A DNA stretch of 64,000 nt, from the NCBI RefSeq assembly GCF_004011505.1, contig NZ_SAUN01000001.1, forward strand, positions 7,529,501 through 7,593,500. The letters are read 5' to 3'. The stretch is from Nonomuraea polychroma. Its GTDB lineage: Bacteria > Actinomycetota > Actinomycetes > Streptosporangiales > Streptosporangiaceae. The notes beneath the pieces were generated by a model that saw only the letters and a program-made list of their open reading frames with translations, was not told where the DNA came from and did no database searches. Positions within the stretch are counted from its first letter, which is position 1. Every line of letters starts with the position of its first letter. Position numbers and translations under genes: made by a program. Positions 42,195 to 50,959 of the stretch are shown here, piece after piece.

Positions 42195-44003
42195 TCAGGA
42201 CCAGTTGGTCAGGAAGCCCAGCCCGAGGCCGTCCAGCAGGCTGCCGATCAATCCGGTGATCAGCCCGATCGTGCTCTGCCTGGCCTCGCTGGCCAGGTCG
42301 TCGATGACCGACTCCGGCGCCCGCCACGGCGACCACACCGGCTCCTGGCCCAGCGCGAACATCACCGCGAACAACGCCGCCGTGCCCACCAGCACGACCG
42401 CGACCAGCGCCGCACCCGGCGTGCGCAGGACGCCGGTGAGCGAACGGGTCACGGCCTTGCGCGGCGCACCGCCGCCGGGCAACACGAACAGGCCGGCGGC
42501 GAACGCTCCCGCCGCGTAGGCGGCCGCCTCGTTGACGCCCATCCGGCCCGCCCAGTGCAGCACACCCCACACGCACACGCCGAACAGCAGCGCCAGCGGC
42601 ACGTGCACGGCCGTCACGAGCGCCGACTTCACCAGCGCCCACGGCGTGCCGACCACCACGAGCAGCGGGTCGGATCCGCTGCTCCCGCGGATCTGCCGCC
42701 GCTTGACCAGGTCGCCGAACAGGTATTCGCCGAGCCGCAACACCACCGCCAGCACGACCGCCACCGCGCCCACCATGACCGGCATCATGACGGTCAGCGC
42801 GACCAGCGTGATCAGCAGCAACAACCCCGTGAACTGGCTGCCGAACAGATATTTCCTACGCTCGGCCGGCGGAGTGTACTGGGGCGGCGGGGTGTATCGA
42901 GGCGCCGGTGGCGGCGGGGCCGGGCGTGGCTGCGGCGCCGGGTAACCGGCGACCCGCTGGTCGGCACGCGGGGGCGTCGGCCGGGCGGAGATCGGCGCCG
43001 GCACGTACGGCGGCGGCTTCTCCTCACGACGCTTCTCCTCGCGCCGCTTCTTCTCCCGCGGCGGAGCCGGAGGCGGCGGCGTGGGCTTGGCGTACTCGAC
43101 CGGAGGCAGCAGGTCGGAGTACGAGTCCATGACCCGCGTGCCGCTGCCCATGCGCTTGGTGCCCGTCGGCCCGTCGAAGGAGGACGTCTCGTTGAACGTG
43201 GTCACCGACGGGTCGAGCGCCCTGGCCATCCGCAGCAGCTCGTGAGCGCCGGGCCGGGCCGCCGGATCGACCTGCAGGGCCCGGCTGAGCCAGCCGTGCA
43301 GCCACGCGGGCGCCTTGTCGAGCTGCGCCCGCCCCTCCATGATGTTGAAGCAGACCGCCTCGAACGTTCCCGTGCCGAACGGCGGCGCGCCGGTCGCGGC
43401 GAAGAACACCGTCGAGGCCAGGGCGTGCACGTCGGCCGCCTGGGTGATGTCCGAGTCGCGGATGATCTCCGGCGCCAGGTAGCCGGGCGTGCCGACGAAC
43501 ATGCCCGTCTGCGTCAGCCTGGTGGCATTGACCAGATGGGCGATGCCGAAGTCGATGACCAGCGGCTCGCCGTCGACCAGCATGACGTTGGACGGCTTGA
43601 AGTCGCGGTGGATCACGTCGGCCGCGTGAATGGCCACCAGCGCCTGGCAGAGCCCCTGGGCGAGCTTGATGACCTCGCGCGCCGAGAGGGCGCCCTCGGT
43701 CAGGACGGTGTCCTCCAGCGTGCGGCCGGGAGCGAAACGCGTCACGACGTAGGGCTGGCCGCCCACGAGTTCGGCGTCGATGACCTCGGCCACGAACGGG
43801 CTGCGCACCCGGCGCATGGTCTCGACCTCGCGGGTCAGCCGGTCACGTGCCTTGAGGTCCGCGGCCACGTGCGGGTGCAGCACCTTGATGGCGACCTCAC
43901 GGCCCTCGCCGTCGAGACCGAGGTGGACAACCCCCATGCCGCCTTCGCCGATCTTCCTGACGAGCCGGTACGGGCCGAGGCGCTCTGGTGCTTCGGTGTT
44001 CAT
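42195..44003 (-). CDS. Membrane serine/threonine protein kinase (second of three)
   Basis: 602 residues. The kinase domain (LVRKIGEGGMGVVHLG, VAIKVLHPH, HRDFKPSNVMLVDG, IDFGIAHLVNA) carries Phe in place of Leu in HRDLK, a tolerated change. A long proline-rich linker with KKRREEKRREEK follows, then about five helices forming a multipass tail (for example FTGLLLLITLVALTVMMPVM and AALVAVVLVGTAALFAVMF). The tail resembles that of the upstream kinase. GGGGAAGG precedes the ATG. The gap to the first kinase is only 16 bases. Confidence 0.92.
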   Translation of the reverse strand: MNTEAPERLGPYRLVRKIGEGGMGVVHLGLDGEGREVAIKVLHPHVAADLKARDRLTREVETMRRVRSPFVAEVIDAELVGGQPYVVTRFAPGRTLEDTVLTEGALSAREVIKLAQGLCQALVAIHAADVIHRDFKPSNVMLVDGEPLVIDFGIAHLVNATRLTQTGMFVGTPGYLAPEIIRDSDITQAADVHALASTVFFAATGAPPFGTGTFEAVCFNIMEGRAQLDKAPAWLHGWLSRALQVDPAARPGAHELLRMARALDPSVTTFNETSSFDGPTGTKRMGSGTRVMDSYSDLLPPVEYAKPTPPPPAPPREKKRREEKRREEKPPPYVPAPISARPTPPRADQRVAGYPAPQPRPAPPPPAPRYTPPPQYTPPAERRKYLFGSQFTGLLLLITLVALTVMMPVMVGAVAVVLAVVLRLGEYLFGDLVKRRQIRGSSGSDPLLVVVGTPWALVKSALVTAVHVPLALLFGVCVWGVLHWAGRMGVNEAAAYAAGAFAAGLFVLPGGGAPRKAVTRSLTGVLRTPGAALVAVVLVGTAALFAVMFALGQEPVWSPWRAPESVIDDLASEARQSTIGLITGLIGSLLDGLGLGFLTNWS

Positions 44004-44019
44004 CGCCGCCTTCCCCGTA

Positions 44020-45981
44020 TCATCCCCCGTCCTTCAGCTCCTCGAGCAGCTCCACCACTGGATCGACGTTCAGCGGAGTCCATACGGCCCCCCTTGCGTT
44101 GTCCCCGAACGTGCCATAAGCGAGGATCAGCGAGAGCGCGGCACCCGCCGCAAGGACTCCCGACATCACCATCGCCGCTGTTCTCGAGGGTACGAGCGAT
44201 GAGAGCGTTCTGCGCATCTGCTTGCCAGGACCCTCCACTCCGGGACCGGCGCAAACGGTCCACAACGCCACCGCGGCGCCCCAGGCCAGGGCGTTGGCCG
44301 GGTCCATCCTGGCCACCACCGTGAGCAGCAGCGTCACCGGCAGTCCGAGGATGAGCGCGTAGAGCACCAGGGCGAGCGTGATGCCCACCGACTTGGCCAG
44401 CGCCTTCGGGAAGGCGAACACCCTGATCACGTCGAGCGCGGCGGCCCCGGCGGCGCGCCGGGCGGTCAGCTGGGGCTGCGCCAGGTCGGCCGCGCGCAGC
44501 AGCACCGCGATCGGGATGGCCACGACGGCCACGAGCACGGGCGCCAGCACGGCCGCCACGGTCATGAGGACGAGCAACATCGCGCTCGCCACCCCGTAGG
44601 CCCTGGAACGCTGCAGTGCCTTGCCCGGCGCCCCCGCCGGGATGTACGGCTCATGCCTGGCCATCCGGTCCGGCGGGTATTGCGGCTGCGCCGGGATGTA
44701 AGGAGGCGGCTGGACCGGCATGGGGCTGGGCCTGCCGTAGTCCGGCACGTCAGGGCCATGGCCCACCCGGCCCATGTCGGGGGCGGGCGGGACGGGACCC
44801 GGGTTGGCGTTGAGCCTGCCGTAATCCGGCGAGTCCGGGCGCACGCGCCTGGTCGGCAGGTCGGTCTCGCCGGGCGCGGCCAGGTGGTTGCCGGCCTGCT
44901 GCGGCCACGGCTGGCTGGGCGGCACCGCCGCGCCCTCGCGCTGGATCTGCCGCAACTCCTCGGGCGTCACCCGGCGGGTCGGATAGGGGTCGGCCTGGTT
45001 GGGCAGCAGCGAGACGTACGGCTGCTCCTGCGGCGGCACGGCGGGCTGCTCCTGGCTTTCGAGCAGCCGCCTGGGCGTCACCGGCGGCGTCGAGATGTCA
45101 TAGGCCGGCTTGTCCGTCACCCGCGGCGGCGGCTGCAGCTCCGACGAGCGCGGCACAGTGGAGATCTCGTCGGGCGTGCCGACCGGCGGCGCCTTGGGCA
45201 ACATCCTGGCCGTCTGCTCGGCCAGCTCGGCCGCCTTGGGACGTTTGCCCGGGCTGCGCTGGAAGGCCGCCTTGAGCAGCGGCTGCAACGTCGCCGGGGC
45301 GGCGCTGACCTCGGCCTTGCCCGCGGTGATGTTGTAGAAGATCATCTCCAGCGTGCCCTTGCCGAAGGGCGGCTGGCCGGTCGCCGCGAACAGCAGCGTG
45401 CCCGCCCACGCGTGGACGTCGACCTCGGGCCCGGCCTCCTGCCCCTCGATGATCTCGGGCGCGAGGTAGCCGGGCGTGCCGATGAACATGCCCGTCTGCG
45501 TCAGCCTGGTCGCGTCGACCGCCTGCGCGATGCCGAAGTCGATCAGGACGGGGTCACCGTCCAGGATCATGACGTTGCCGGGCTTGAGATCGCGGTGGAT
45601 CACGCCTACCGAGTGCACGGCGGCCAGCGCCGACGCCACCCCGTGCGCGACCCTGATCAGCGCGGGCAGGTCGAGCGGGCCGTCGTCCTTGACGATCTCG
45701 TCGAGGGGGCGGCCGGGCACGAAACGGGTGACGATGTACGGGCGATGACCGGTGACGTCGGCGTCGACGACCTCCGCGATGTATTTGCTGCGGACCCGGC
45801 GCATGGTCTCGACCTCGCGCGAAAGCCGCCGCCTGGCGACCTCGTCGCCGGCGACCTCTGCGCGCAGGACCTTGACCGCCACCTGCCGACCCTGCGGGTC
45901 GACAGCGAGGTGGACAACGCCCATCCCGCCTTCACCGAGCCGCCTGAGCAGCCGGTAAGGGCCAAGTCGGTCATCGTTCAT
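44020..45981 (-). CDS. Membrane serine/threonine protein kinase (first of three)
   Basis: 653 residues. The kinase domain has LLRRLGEGGMGVVHLA, VAVKVLRAEV, HRDLKPGNVMILDGD, IDFGIAQAVDA and GTPGYLAPEIIEG. A proline- and arginine-rich linker of roughly 200 residues follows, then a multipass tail of about five helices (AMLLVLMTVAAVLAPVLVAVV, GITLALVLYALILGLPVTLLL). About 70 residues at the kinase core (LTQTGMFIGTPGYLAPEII and around) are close to identical to the second kinase, pointing to local duplication. The ATG at 45981 is taken as start; an outer GTG at 45996 adds five residues. Confidence 0.92.
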   Translation of the reverse strand: MNDDRLGPYRLLRRLGEGGMGVVHLAVDPQGRQVAVKVLRAEVAGDEVARRRLSREVETMRRVRSKYIAEVVDADVTGHRPYIVTRFVPGRPLDEIVKDDGPLDLPALIRVAHGVASALAAVHSVGVIHRDLKPGNVMILDGDPVLIDFGIAQAVDATRLTQTGMFIGTPGYLAPEIIEGQEAGPEVDVHAWAGTLLFAATGQPPFGKGTLEMIFYNITAGKAEVSAAPATLQPLLKAAFQRSPGKRPKAAELAEQTARMLPKAPPVGTPDEISTVPRSSELQPPPRVTDKPAYDISTPPVTPRRLLESQEQPAVPPQEQPYVSLLPNQADPYPTRRVTPEELRQIQREGAAVPPSQPWPQQAGNHLAAPGETDLPTRRVRPDSPDYGRLNANPGPVPPAPDMGRVGHGPDVPDYGRPSPMPVQPPPYIPAQPQYPPDRMARHEPYIPAGAPGKALQRSRAYGVASAMLLVLMTVAAVLAPVLVAVVAIPIAVLLRAADLAQPQLTARRAAGAAALDVIRVFAFPKALAKSVGITLALVLYALILGLPVTLLLTVVARMDPANALAWGAAVALWTVCAGPGVEGPGKQMRRTLSSLVPSRTAAMVMSGVLAAGAALSLILAYGTFGDNARGAVWTPLNVDPVVELLEELKDGG

Positions 45982-46027
45982 GGCATGAAGCACCATACCG
46001 GCTTAATCCCCGCCCACGAGATGAACC

Positions 46028-46071
46028 ATGAGGCCACATTCCCACTCGTACAACGTCCGCAATGGCCTCAT
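46028..46071. repeat. 9-bp inverted repeat between kinase and YbaK genes
   Basis: ATGAGGCCA at 46028-46036 and TGGCCTCAT at 46063-46071, exact, with a 26-base spacer. It lies in the 121 bases between the ybaK-family stop and the first kinase start; it could be a regulator site for the kinase operon or a weak terminator. Confidence 0.4.
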
Positions 46072-46102
46072 CGGTTTCCCATCCAACGGTCTCGAATCGG
46101 CT

Positions 46103-46615
46103 TCAGTTTGCCAAGGCCAGGACTTCGGCCCGCTTCAGCCCGGACAGCGCGGCGCCGGACACGGCGAGCTTCGACCTGCGCACGCCGCTGCCGATCACCA
46201 CCCTCGGATGCTCGGCGACGTGCGCGTCCACCAGGATCGGCCAGTCGTCGGGCAGGCCGAGCGGCGTGATGCCGCCGTACTCCATCCCGGTCAGCTCCAC
46301 CGCGTCGGCCATCGGCGCGAAGCTCGCCTTGCGGGTGTCGAGATGCCTGCGTACGACGCCGTTCACGTCGACACGCATGGTCGCCAGCACCATGCAGGCG
46401 GCGTAGCGCGTCTCGCCGCCCCGTTTGGCCGCCACGACCACGCAGTTGGCCGACTCGTCGAGCCGTACGCCATACCGCTCGCAGAACGCCGCGGTGTCGG
46501 CGAGGTCGGGGTCGATCTCGGCCACCTCGACGCCCTCCATGCCGGCCACGGCGTGAGCCACGGGATCGGCCAGAAGGTCGGTCCGTTCGGTCGCGGGGAC
46601 CCAGTGCAATGCCAT
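46103..46615 (-). CDS. YbaK/EbsC-family aminoacyl-tRNA deacylase
   Basis: 170 residues of the YbaK/ProX family, which hydrolyse mischarged tRNAs such as Cys-tRNA(Pro). Conserved stretches are ESANCVVVAAKRGGETRYAA, DTRKASFAPMADAVELTGMEYGGITPLGLP and VVIGSGVRRSKLAVSG. The ATG at 46615 has GAGGAG six bases upstream; a longer frame from 46678 has no such site. It lies 59 bases past the amine oxidase gene on the same strand. Confidence 0.9.
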   Translation of the reverse strand: MALHWVPATERTDLLADPVAHAVAGMEGVEVAEIDPDLADTAAFCERYGVRLDESANCVVVAAKRGGETRYAACMVLATMRVDVNGVVRRHLDTRKASFAPMADAVELTGMEYGGITPLGLPDDWPILVDAHVAEHPRVVIGSGVRRSKLAVSGAALSGLKRAEVLALAN

Positions 46616-46674
46616 CCCATCTCCTCGATCGCCATCTCCTCGGACCTTACGCCGGTCCGCGGAGCAGCGTGCCG

Positions 46675-48234
46675 TCACGGAGACTGCAACACGCGCTGGT
46701 GCAGCTGGGTGACGGCGCCGCGGGCGGACTCCATGGCCCCCGCCTGCCAGGCGATCAGGTGGGTGAGCCAGTCGCCCGCGAAGTAAACCCTTCCCGCGGG
46801 GCGTTGCAGAAGAGTGAAGGACGAATCAAAGGCCGGCCAGCGTACCCAGCCGCCCTGGATGTGGGGCTGACGTTCCCAGGCGATGGAGACGCTGGACAGG
46901 AGGTTCTGGCGGTACTTCTCGCCGTGGATCTTCTTGCCCTGGGTGAGCGCCCTGCGCCTTCTGTCCTCCGGGGTGAGGGCGCCGTAGAGCTCGGCGTGGC
47001 GCTCGGTGTTGTAGTAGCCGACGATGACGCCACGGTCGGAGTGGTAGTCGTGGGACGGATACCAGATGTGCGTGATGTCGAGGTCGGTCTCCGTCACGCC
47101 GCCGTAGATGCGGTCCTCCAGCTCCCACCAGCGTCTGCCGTACTCCAGGCCGATCTTGCCGGCGGCGACGGGGACCGGGGTCTTGAGCGCGGCGGTGACC
47201 TCGGCGCCGAGGTTGTGCGGGATCTTGGCGAGGATGTGGGGCGGGAGGGTGGCGACGCAGTAGTCGGCCTTGATCGTGCCGCCGTCGTAGACGACCTCCA
47301 CGCCGTCGTCCAGAGCGGTGATCTTGGTGACCTTGGCGCCCGTGATGATGCGGTCCTGGCCGACCGCCTCGGTGAGCTTGGTGACGATCATGTCCATGCC
47401 GCCGACGGGCTGGAACATGGGGGTGGCCTGGTCGTAGCCGAAGTCGTTGGTGATCGCGCGGCCGGTGCCGGCGGCGAGGACCTGGCGGAGGGTGCCGGGG
47501 GCGTCGAGGGGGGTGCCGCGGTTGATGGCGGGATATTTCACGAAACCGCGGCGAGGCGAGCCCTCGTACTCCAGCTTGGGGCCGAGGTCGCCGAACCTTC
47601 TGAGGAATTCGAGCAGGCGTTCCTGGTCGTCCCTGGTGATGGCCTTGTCGAGGGCGCCGAGGTTGGTGGCCTTGGCGAGTAATTCGGCGACATATCCGTA
47701 CATGTCGGCTCGGGCAGTGCGGGCCCGCCTCGTCTGGCCGTTGGTGTGCACGTAGGCGGAGGCGTTGTTGTTCACGAACGTCTCGATGGGGATGCCCAGC
47801 TCGCGGCAGTAGTCGAGGGTCACCATCCAGGGGGCGATGCGGCCGGGGCCGGCATTGAAGTACACGCCCTCGCCGAACGTCACCTCCTGGGCCGGGCCGG
47901 TCAGCTCCGTCAGCCGGTCACCGCCGCGCAACGTCAGGTTCCTGCCGCCCGCCTTCTCCCTGGCCTCCAGGAGGGTGCAGTCGTAGCCGGCTTTGCCGAG
48001 CTCGTACGCGGCGGTCAGGCCGGCGACGCCCGCGCCCAGGATCACCACCTTGGCCGCGGCCTTCCCGCGCAGGGCGAAGTCGCCCGGCCGGGGGGCGGCG
48101 AACTGCTTGTCCTGCCCCGCCGGCGCCAGGCCGAGGGCGCCCATGGCGGCGTACATGGCGCCCGCGCCGCCCACCGCCCCGATCCCGACGAGCAGTCCCC
48201 GCCGGGTCAGCGCCGCGGAGCTCCCGCCTTCCAA
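46675..48234 (-). CDS. Flavin monoamine oxidase-family protein with Tat signal
   Basis: FAD-dependent amine oxidase, 519 residues. A twin-arginine-type signal (LTRRGLLVGIGAVGGAGAMYAAMGAL) suggests folded export. The dinucleotide motif is KVVILGAGVAGLTAAYELGKAGYDCTLLEAR, with GGRNLTLRGG after it and the C-terminal FAD contact VYFAGDWLTHLIAWQAGAMESA. Such secreted enzymes oxidise amino acids or polyamines; the substrate is not evident. The TTG start has GAAGGGGAG a few bases upstream. It follows the M55 peptidase gene by 14 bases, so the two are probably co-expressed. Confidence 0.9.
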   Translation of the reverse strand: MEGGSSAALTRRGLLVGIGAVGGAGAMYAAMGALGLAPAGQDKQFAAPRPGDFALRGKAAAKVVILGAGVAGLTAAYELGKAGYDCTLLEAREKAGGRNLTLRGGDRLTELTGPAQEVTFGEGVYFNAGPGRIAPWMVTLDYCRELGIPIETFVNNNASAYVHTNGQTRRARTARADMYGYVAELLAKATNLGALDKAITRDDQERLLEFLRRFGDLGPKLEYEGSPRRGFVKYPAINRGTPLDAPGTLRQVLAAGTGRAITNDFGYDQATPMFQPVGGMDMIVTKLTEAVGQDRIITGAKVTKITALDDGVEVVYDGGTIKADYCVATLPPHILAKIPHNLGAEVTAALKTPVPVAAGKIGLEYGRRWWELEDRIYGGVTETDLDITHIWYPSHDYHSDRGVIVGYYNTERHAELYGALTPEDRRRRALTQGKKIHGEKYRQNLLSSVSIAWERQPHIQGGWVRWPAFDSSFTLLQRPAGRVYFAGDWLTHLIAWQAGAMESARGAVTQLHQRVLQSP

Positions 48235-48248
48235 GCCGCTCCCCTTCC

Positions 48249-49091
48249 TCAGCCGTAGGGTCCGCTGCCGCAGGCGACCTGGCCACCGATGGTGGCGAAG
48301 ATGCCGAACAGCGCCATGATCTGGGTGAAATCATCGGTGGTGAACTCGGTGTGCCGCGCCCCGACCACCTTCACGCCGGGGACCAGCGCGACGGCCGCCG
48401 CGATGGCGGTGGAGTTCCACTCCACCCCGAGCGTGTACGGCGCCGCCACATGGTACGGCGTGAAGTCGCTCAACCGCCCCAGCGCCCGAGCCATGGCCTC
48501 ACGGATGCGAGCCTGGGCGACGCTCGGCGGCAGCAGCTCGGCCGAGAACTTGTCGATCCCCTTCTTCACCGCCACCGTCTCGACGTCGCCGAGCAGCTCG
48601 CGCGCCTCCGCACCGACCGCCTCGTCCCCGGTGACCAGCACCACCGGCACACCGTGGAACCCCGCGCACGCCGCGACGAGCCGCGTCTCCCCGCACAACT
48701 CGCCGTTGAGGTAGACGTTCTGGATCTCCTTGCCCATCCAGGTGTGGTTGAGCACGCCGTCCGGCACGCCGGCGCGGGCGTGGTAGCCGACGAAGCCGGC
48801 GGCCTGGAACGAGCCGTCGAGCCCCTGGGCCATGCGCTGCGCCTTGCCCGGTCCCCGGATCAGGGACGCCCTCGGGTCCAGCAGGTCGATCCTCAGGTTC
48901 TTGGTGGAGCCGTGGGCGTCGTTGACCAGCACGCTCGTCGCCCCGGCCTCGTACGCGCCCTCGACGGCGGCGTTGGCGTCGGCGGTCATCAACTCGCAAC
49001 CACGCTCGTAGCCGCGTTTGCCGGCGTGCATCTCCTCGGGGTCGGTCAGCCCCGTCACGCCCTCCATGTCCACCGACAAGTAAACCTTCAC
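48249..49091 (-). CDS. M55 family D-aminopeptidase (DppA-like)
   Basis: 280-residue metallopeptidase resembling the self-compartmentalised D-aminopeptidase DppA. The zinc-binding start is KVYLSVDMEGVTGL; further family motifs are SVLVNDAHGSTKNLR, GFVGYHARAG with VLNHTWMG, and VTGDEAVGAEA. It removes D-amino acids, as from peptidoglycan peptides. Cotranscription with the amine oxidase suggests a joint path for D-amino acid or peptide recycling (inference). The start is GTG with GGAG about nine bases upstream. Confidence 0.93.
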   Translation of the reverse strand: MKVYLSVDMEGVTGLTDPEEMHAGKRGYERGCELMTADANAAVEGAYEAGATSVLVNDAHGSTKNLRIDLLDPRASLIRGPGKAQRMAQGLDGSFQAAGFVGYHARAGVPDGVLNHTWMGKEIQNVYLNGELCGETRLVAACAGFHGVPVVLVTGDEAVGAEARELLGDVETVAVKKGIDKFSAELLPPSVAQARIREAMARALGRLSDFTPYHVAAPYTLGVEWNSTAIAAAVALVPGVKVVGARHTEFTTDDFTQIMALFGIFATIGGQVACGSGPYG

Positions 49092-49315
49092 GCAGTCAGC
49101 TCCTCACCTGGCCGCTCCCACACGGCACCGTCCCATGCCTCCACCGCCCCTGGTGGCGGCCTGCCCTCCCGGCCGGCCCGTTGGCCACCGCATCCGGCCG
49201 GCCGCCGCAGCCACACGGTACGCATGCCGATCCGGCCGGTCGCGTGGGCCTTGGTCCGGGGCCGGCAAGCGCCGCGCACGGGCGGGGCCGGAACGGGCGG
49301 CGGGAACCGGCCGGG

Positions 49316-50515
49316 TCAGGAGCCCCATGTTTCCACCCGGCGTGCCTCGTTCTCGGTCATGAACCCGACCTCGGCCGTCATGAAAGCGGCCGCCTGCTCC
49401 CGCCACCGCGCCGGGATCTCGTCGATCGCCTTCGGGTAGCAGTGGTCGAGCCAGCTCGTGGACTCCTCGGTGGCCTCGAAGTAGTCGAGCGCGGGAGCGA
49501 ACAGTGTGTCTTCGATGCCCGGTATGCGAGCGAGCGCGTACTCGATCATCTCCTGTCCGCCGTACGGCGGTTTCGCGAGCCACTTGCGGGCGACGGGCCG
49601 GTCGGCGGTGACGGGCGTGTCGAGGGGCCGGCGTTCGACGGCGGCCTGGATGAGCTCCTTGTACAGGCACTTCCCGCACGTGCGGCACGGGCCGTCGGTG
49701 CCGCGCAGGCACCAGCGGACCTGGCCCCTGAGCCCGGAGTTCAGGGCCACACGCATGGTGACCGCCTCGCTCACCCCGCCGACGGGCAGCACGATGTGCA
49801 CGCCCGCGGCGGCGAACAGGCGGCCCCAAGCGCCGTGCGGCGCCCACATGGGGTTGTCGGGTGTGTACCGGTGCAGGTAGCGGTCGCCCCCCAGCCAGCG
49901 CGAGCCCAGCTCGTAGCCGAAGCCGAGCCCGCCGAGGTCCAGCCGGTCGGCGAGGAGCAACGCCCCGGCCGCCACCGCGTGGTGCTCCGGGTAGCCGGGG
50001 CGGGGTTCGGCCAGCGTGAACTCGAGGTCTGAGGTGACGACGGTCACCTCCCGCCCGGTCGCCGTGGCCAGTTTGGCGAGCACATCGGACTGGTAATGCG
50101 GCCAACGGTTGGGCACGCGCCGGTGCGGCACCCGCCGGAAGTGCACGAAGGGCGCCTCAGGGTAGATCGTGGCCGCGGCCACGGAGTCCGCGCCGCCGCT
50201 GTAGGAGATCGCGAGCGTGCGCCCGGCCCGCCGCGGCTGCGCTCCCACGGGGCCGGCCTCGACGCCCCAGCCGTCGTGGAGCGCGGCGGCGACCTCGGGC
50301 GAGATGGCCCGGTCGAAGCAGACCCGCCGCCGGGTCCAGGGGGCGACGATCGTCCAGGCCGCGACCGCGAACAGGTCGGGGTGGGCGTCGCCGGGGACGC
50401 CGCCGACGGAGCAGGAGTTGGTGGCCAGCTTGACCGGGTATTCGTCGGAGGCGCGTCCGATGATCTCGTCCTCGGGGTCGAGCCGGAAGCTCAGGTCCCC
50501 GCCGGTCCAGGTCAC
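49316..50515 (-). CDS. PP-loop ATPase with QueC-like zinc motif
   Basis: 399 residues, not a family I can name with a function. The middle has an ATP-pyrophosphatase P-loop, AISYSGGADSVAAATIY (SGGADS at 106-111), as in QueC, ExsB, NAD synthetase or thiolases. The C-terminal part has C269-x7-C277-x2-C280-x2-C283 (WCLRGTDGPCRTCGKC), almost the zinc site of QueC (C-x8-C-x2-C-x2-C). The N-terminal 100 residues (FRLDPEDEIIGRASDEYPVKLATNS) look like a separate beta domain. It is longer than QueC (about 230), and no other queuosine genes are here, so the substrate is unknown. Its GTG overlaps the upstream gene by four bases. Confidence 0.8.
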   Translation of the reverse strand: MTWTGGDLSFRLDPEDEIIGRASDEYPVKLATNSCSVGGVPGDAHPDLFAVAAWTIVAPWTRRRVCFDRAISPEVAAALHDGWGVEAGPVGAQPRRAGRTLAISYSGGADSVAAATIYPEAPFVHFRRVPHRRVPNRWPHYQSDVLAKLATATGREVTVVTSDLEFTLAEPRPGYPEHHAVAAGALLLADRLDLGGLGFGYELGSRWLGGDRYLHRYTPDNPMWAPHGAWGRLFAAAGVHIVLPVGGVSEAVTMRVALNSGLRGQVRWCLRGTDGPCRTCGKCLYKELIQAAVERRPLDTPVTADRPVARKWLAKPPYGGQEMIEYALARIPGIEDTLFAPALDYFEATEESTSWLDHCYPKAIDEIPARWREQAAAFMTAEVGFMTENEARRVETWGS

Positions 50516-50883
50516 ACGCAAGGCCGCTCCCCCGGCTCGGCCGAGCTCCCGCGAGCTCCGGCGCGGCGGAGCTCGCCCCGCAGCTCGTCGATGGCCTGCC
50601 AGACGAGGACCTCGTTCTGCAGCACCCCGTCCAGCGCCTTCGCCGTCTCCTGGGCGAGCCGGTACGTGTCGTCGATCTTCGCCTTGTCGGCCGCGGCCGG
50701 CGGCTTGGCGTTCCTGAGCCTCGCCACCTCGCCCTGGAGGGTAGCCACTTCCCGCCGGAGCGTCTGCACCTCCCAAAGCGCGTCTTTGATGTCCTGACGG
50801 TGGTCGGCGATCGAGATGTAGCGGGAGTCGAACCACGTGCGCACGGCCTTGCGAAGCCGCGCAGGGACCAGGACGCGCATCAT
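50512..50883 (-). CDS. Small coiled-coil protein coupled to the PP-loop ATPase
   Basis: 123 residues. A basic start (RVLVPARLRKAVRTWFDSRY) is followed by a heptad-like helix (DIKDALWEVQTLRREVATLQ...) and a second helix rich in leucine and glutamine near the end. No enzyme motif. The TGA overlaps the ATPase start (GTGA), so it is probably translated together with it and may be its scaffold or membrane-proximal partner. The first of two adjacent ATG codons has TATGGT eight bases upstream. Confidence 0.75.
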   Translation of the reverse strand: MMRVLVPARLRKAVRTWFDSRYISIADHRQDIKDALWEVQTLRREVATLQGEVARLRNAKPPAAADKAKIDDTYRLAQETAKALDGVLQNEVLVWQAIDELRGELRRAGARGSSAEPGERPCV

Positions 50884-50959
50884 GAAACGCCACCATACTG
50901 GCAAACCCACGGCCAAATGGACGACCTACAGGAACGGGTCCGGCCGTGCGCAGCGGTCC

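Noticed and set aside
49316..50515. Calling the PP-loop protein QueC
   Set aside because: Motifs are similar but it is much longer, has an extra N-terminal domain, and no queD, queE or queF is nearby.
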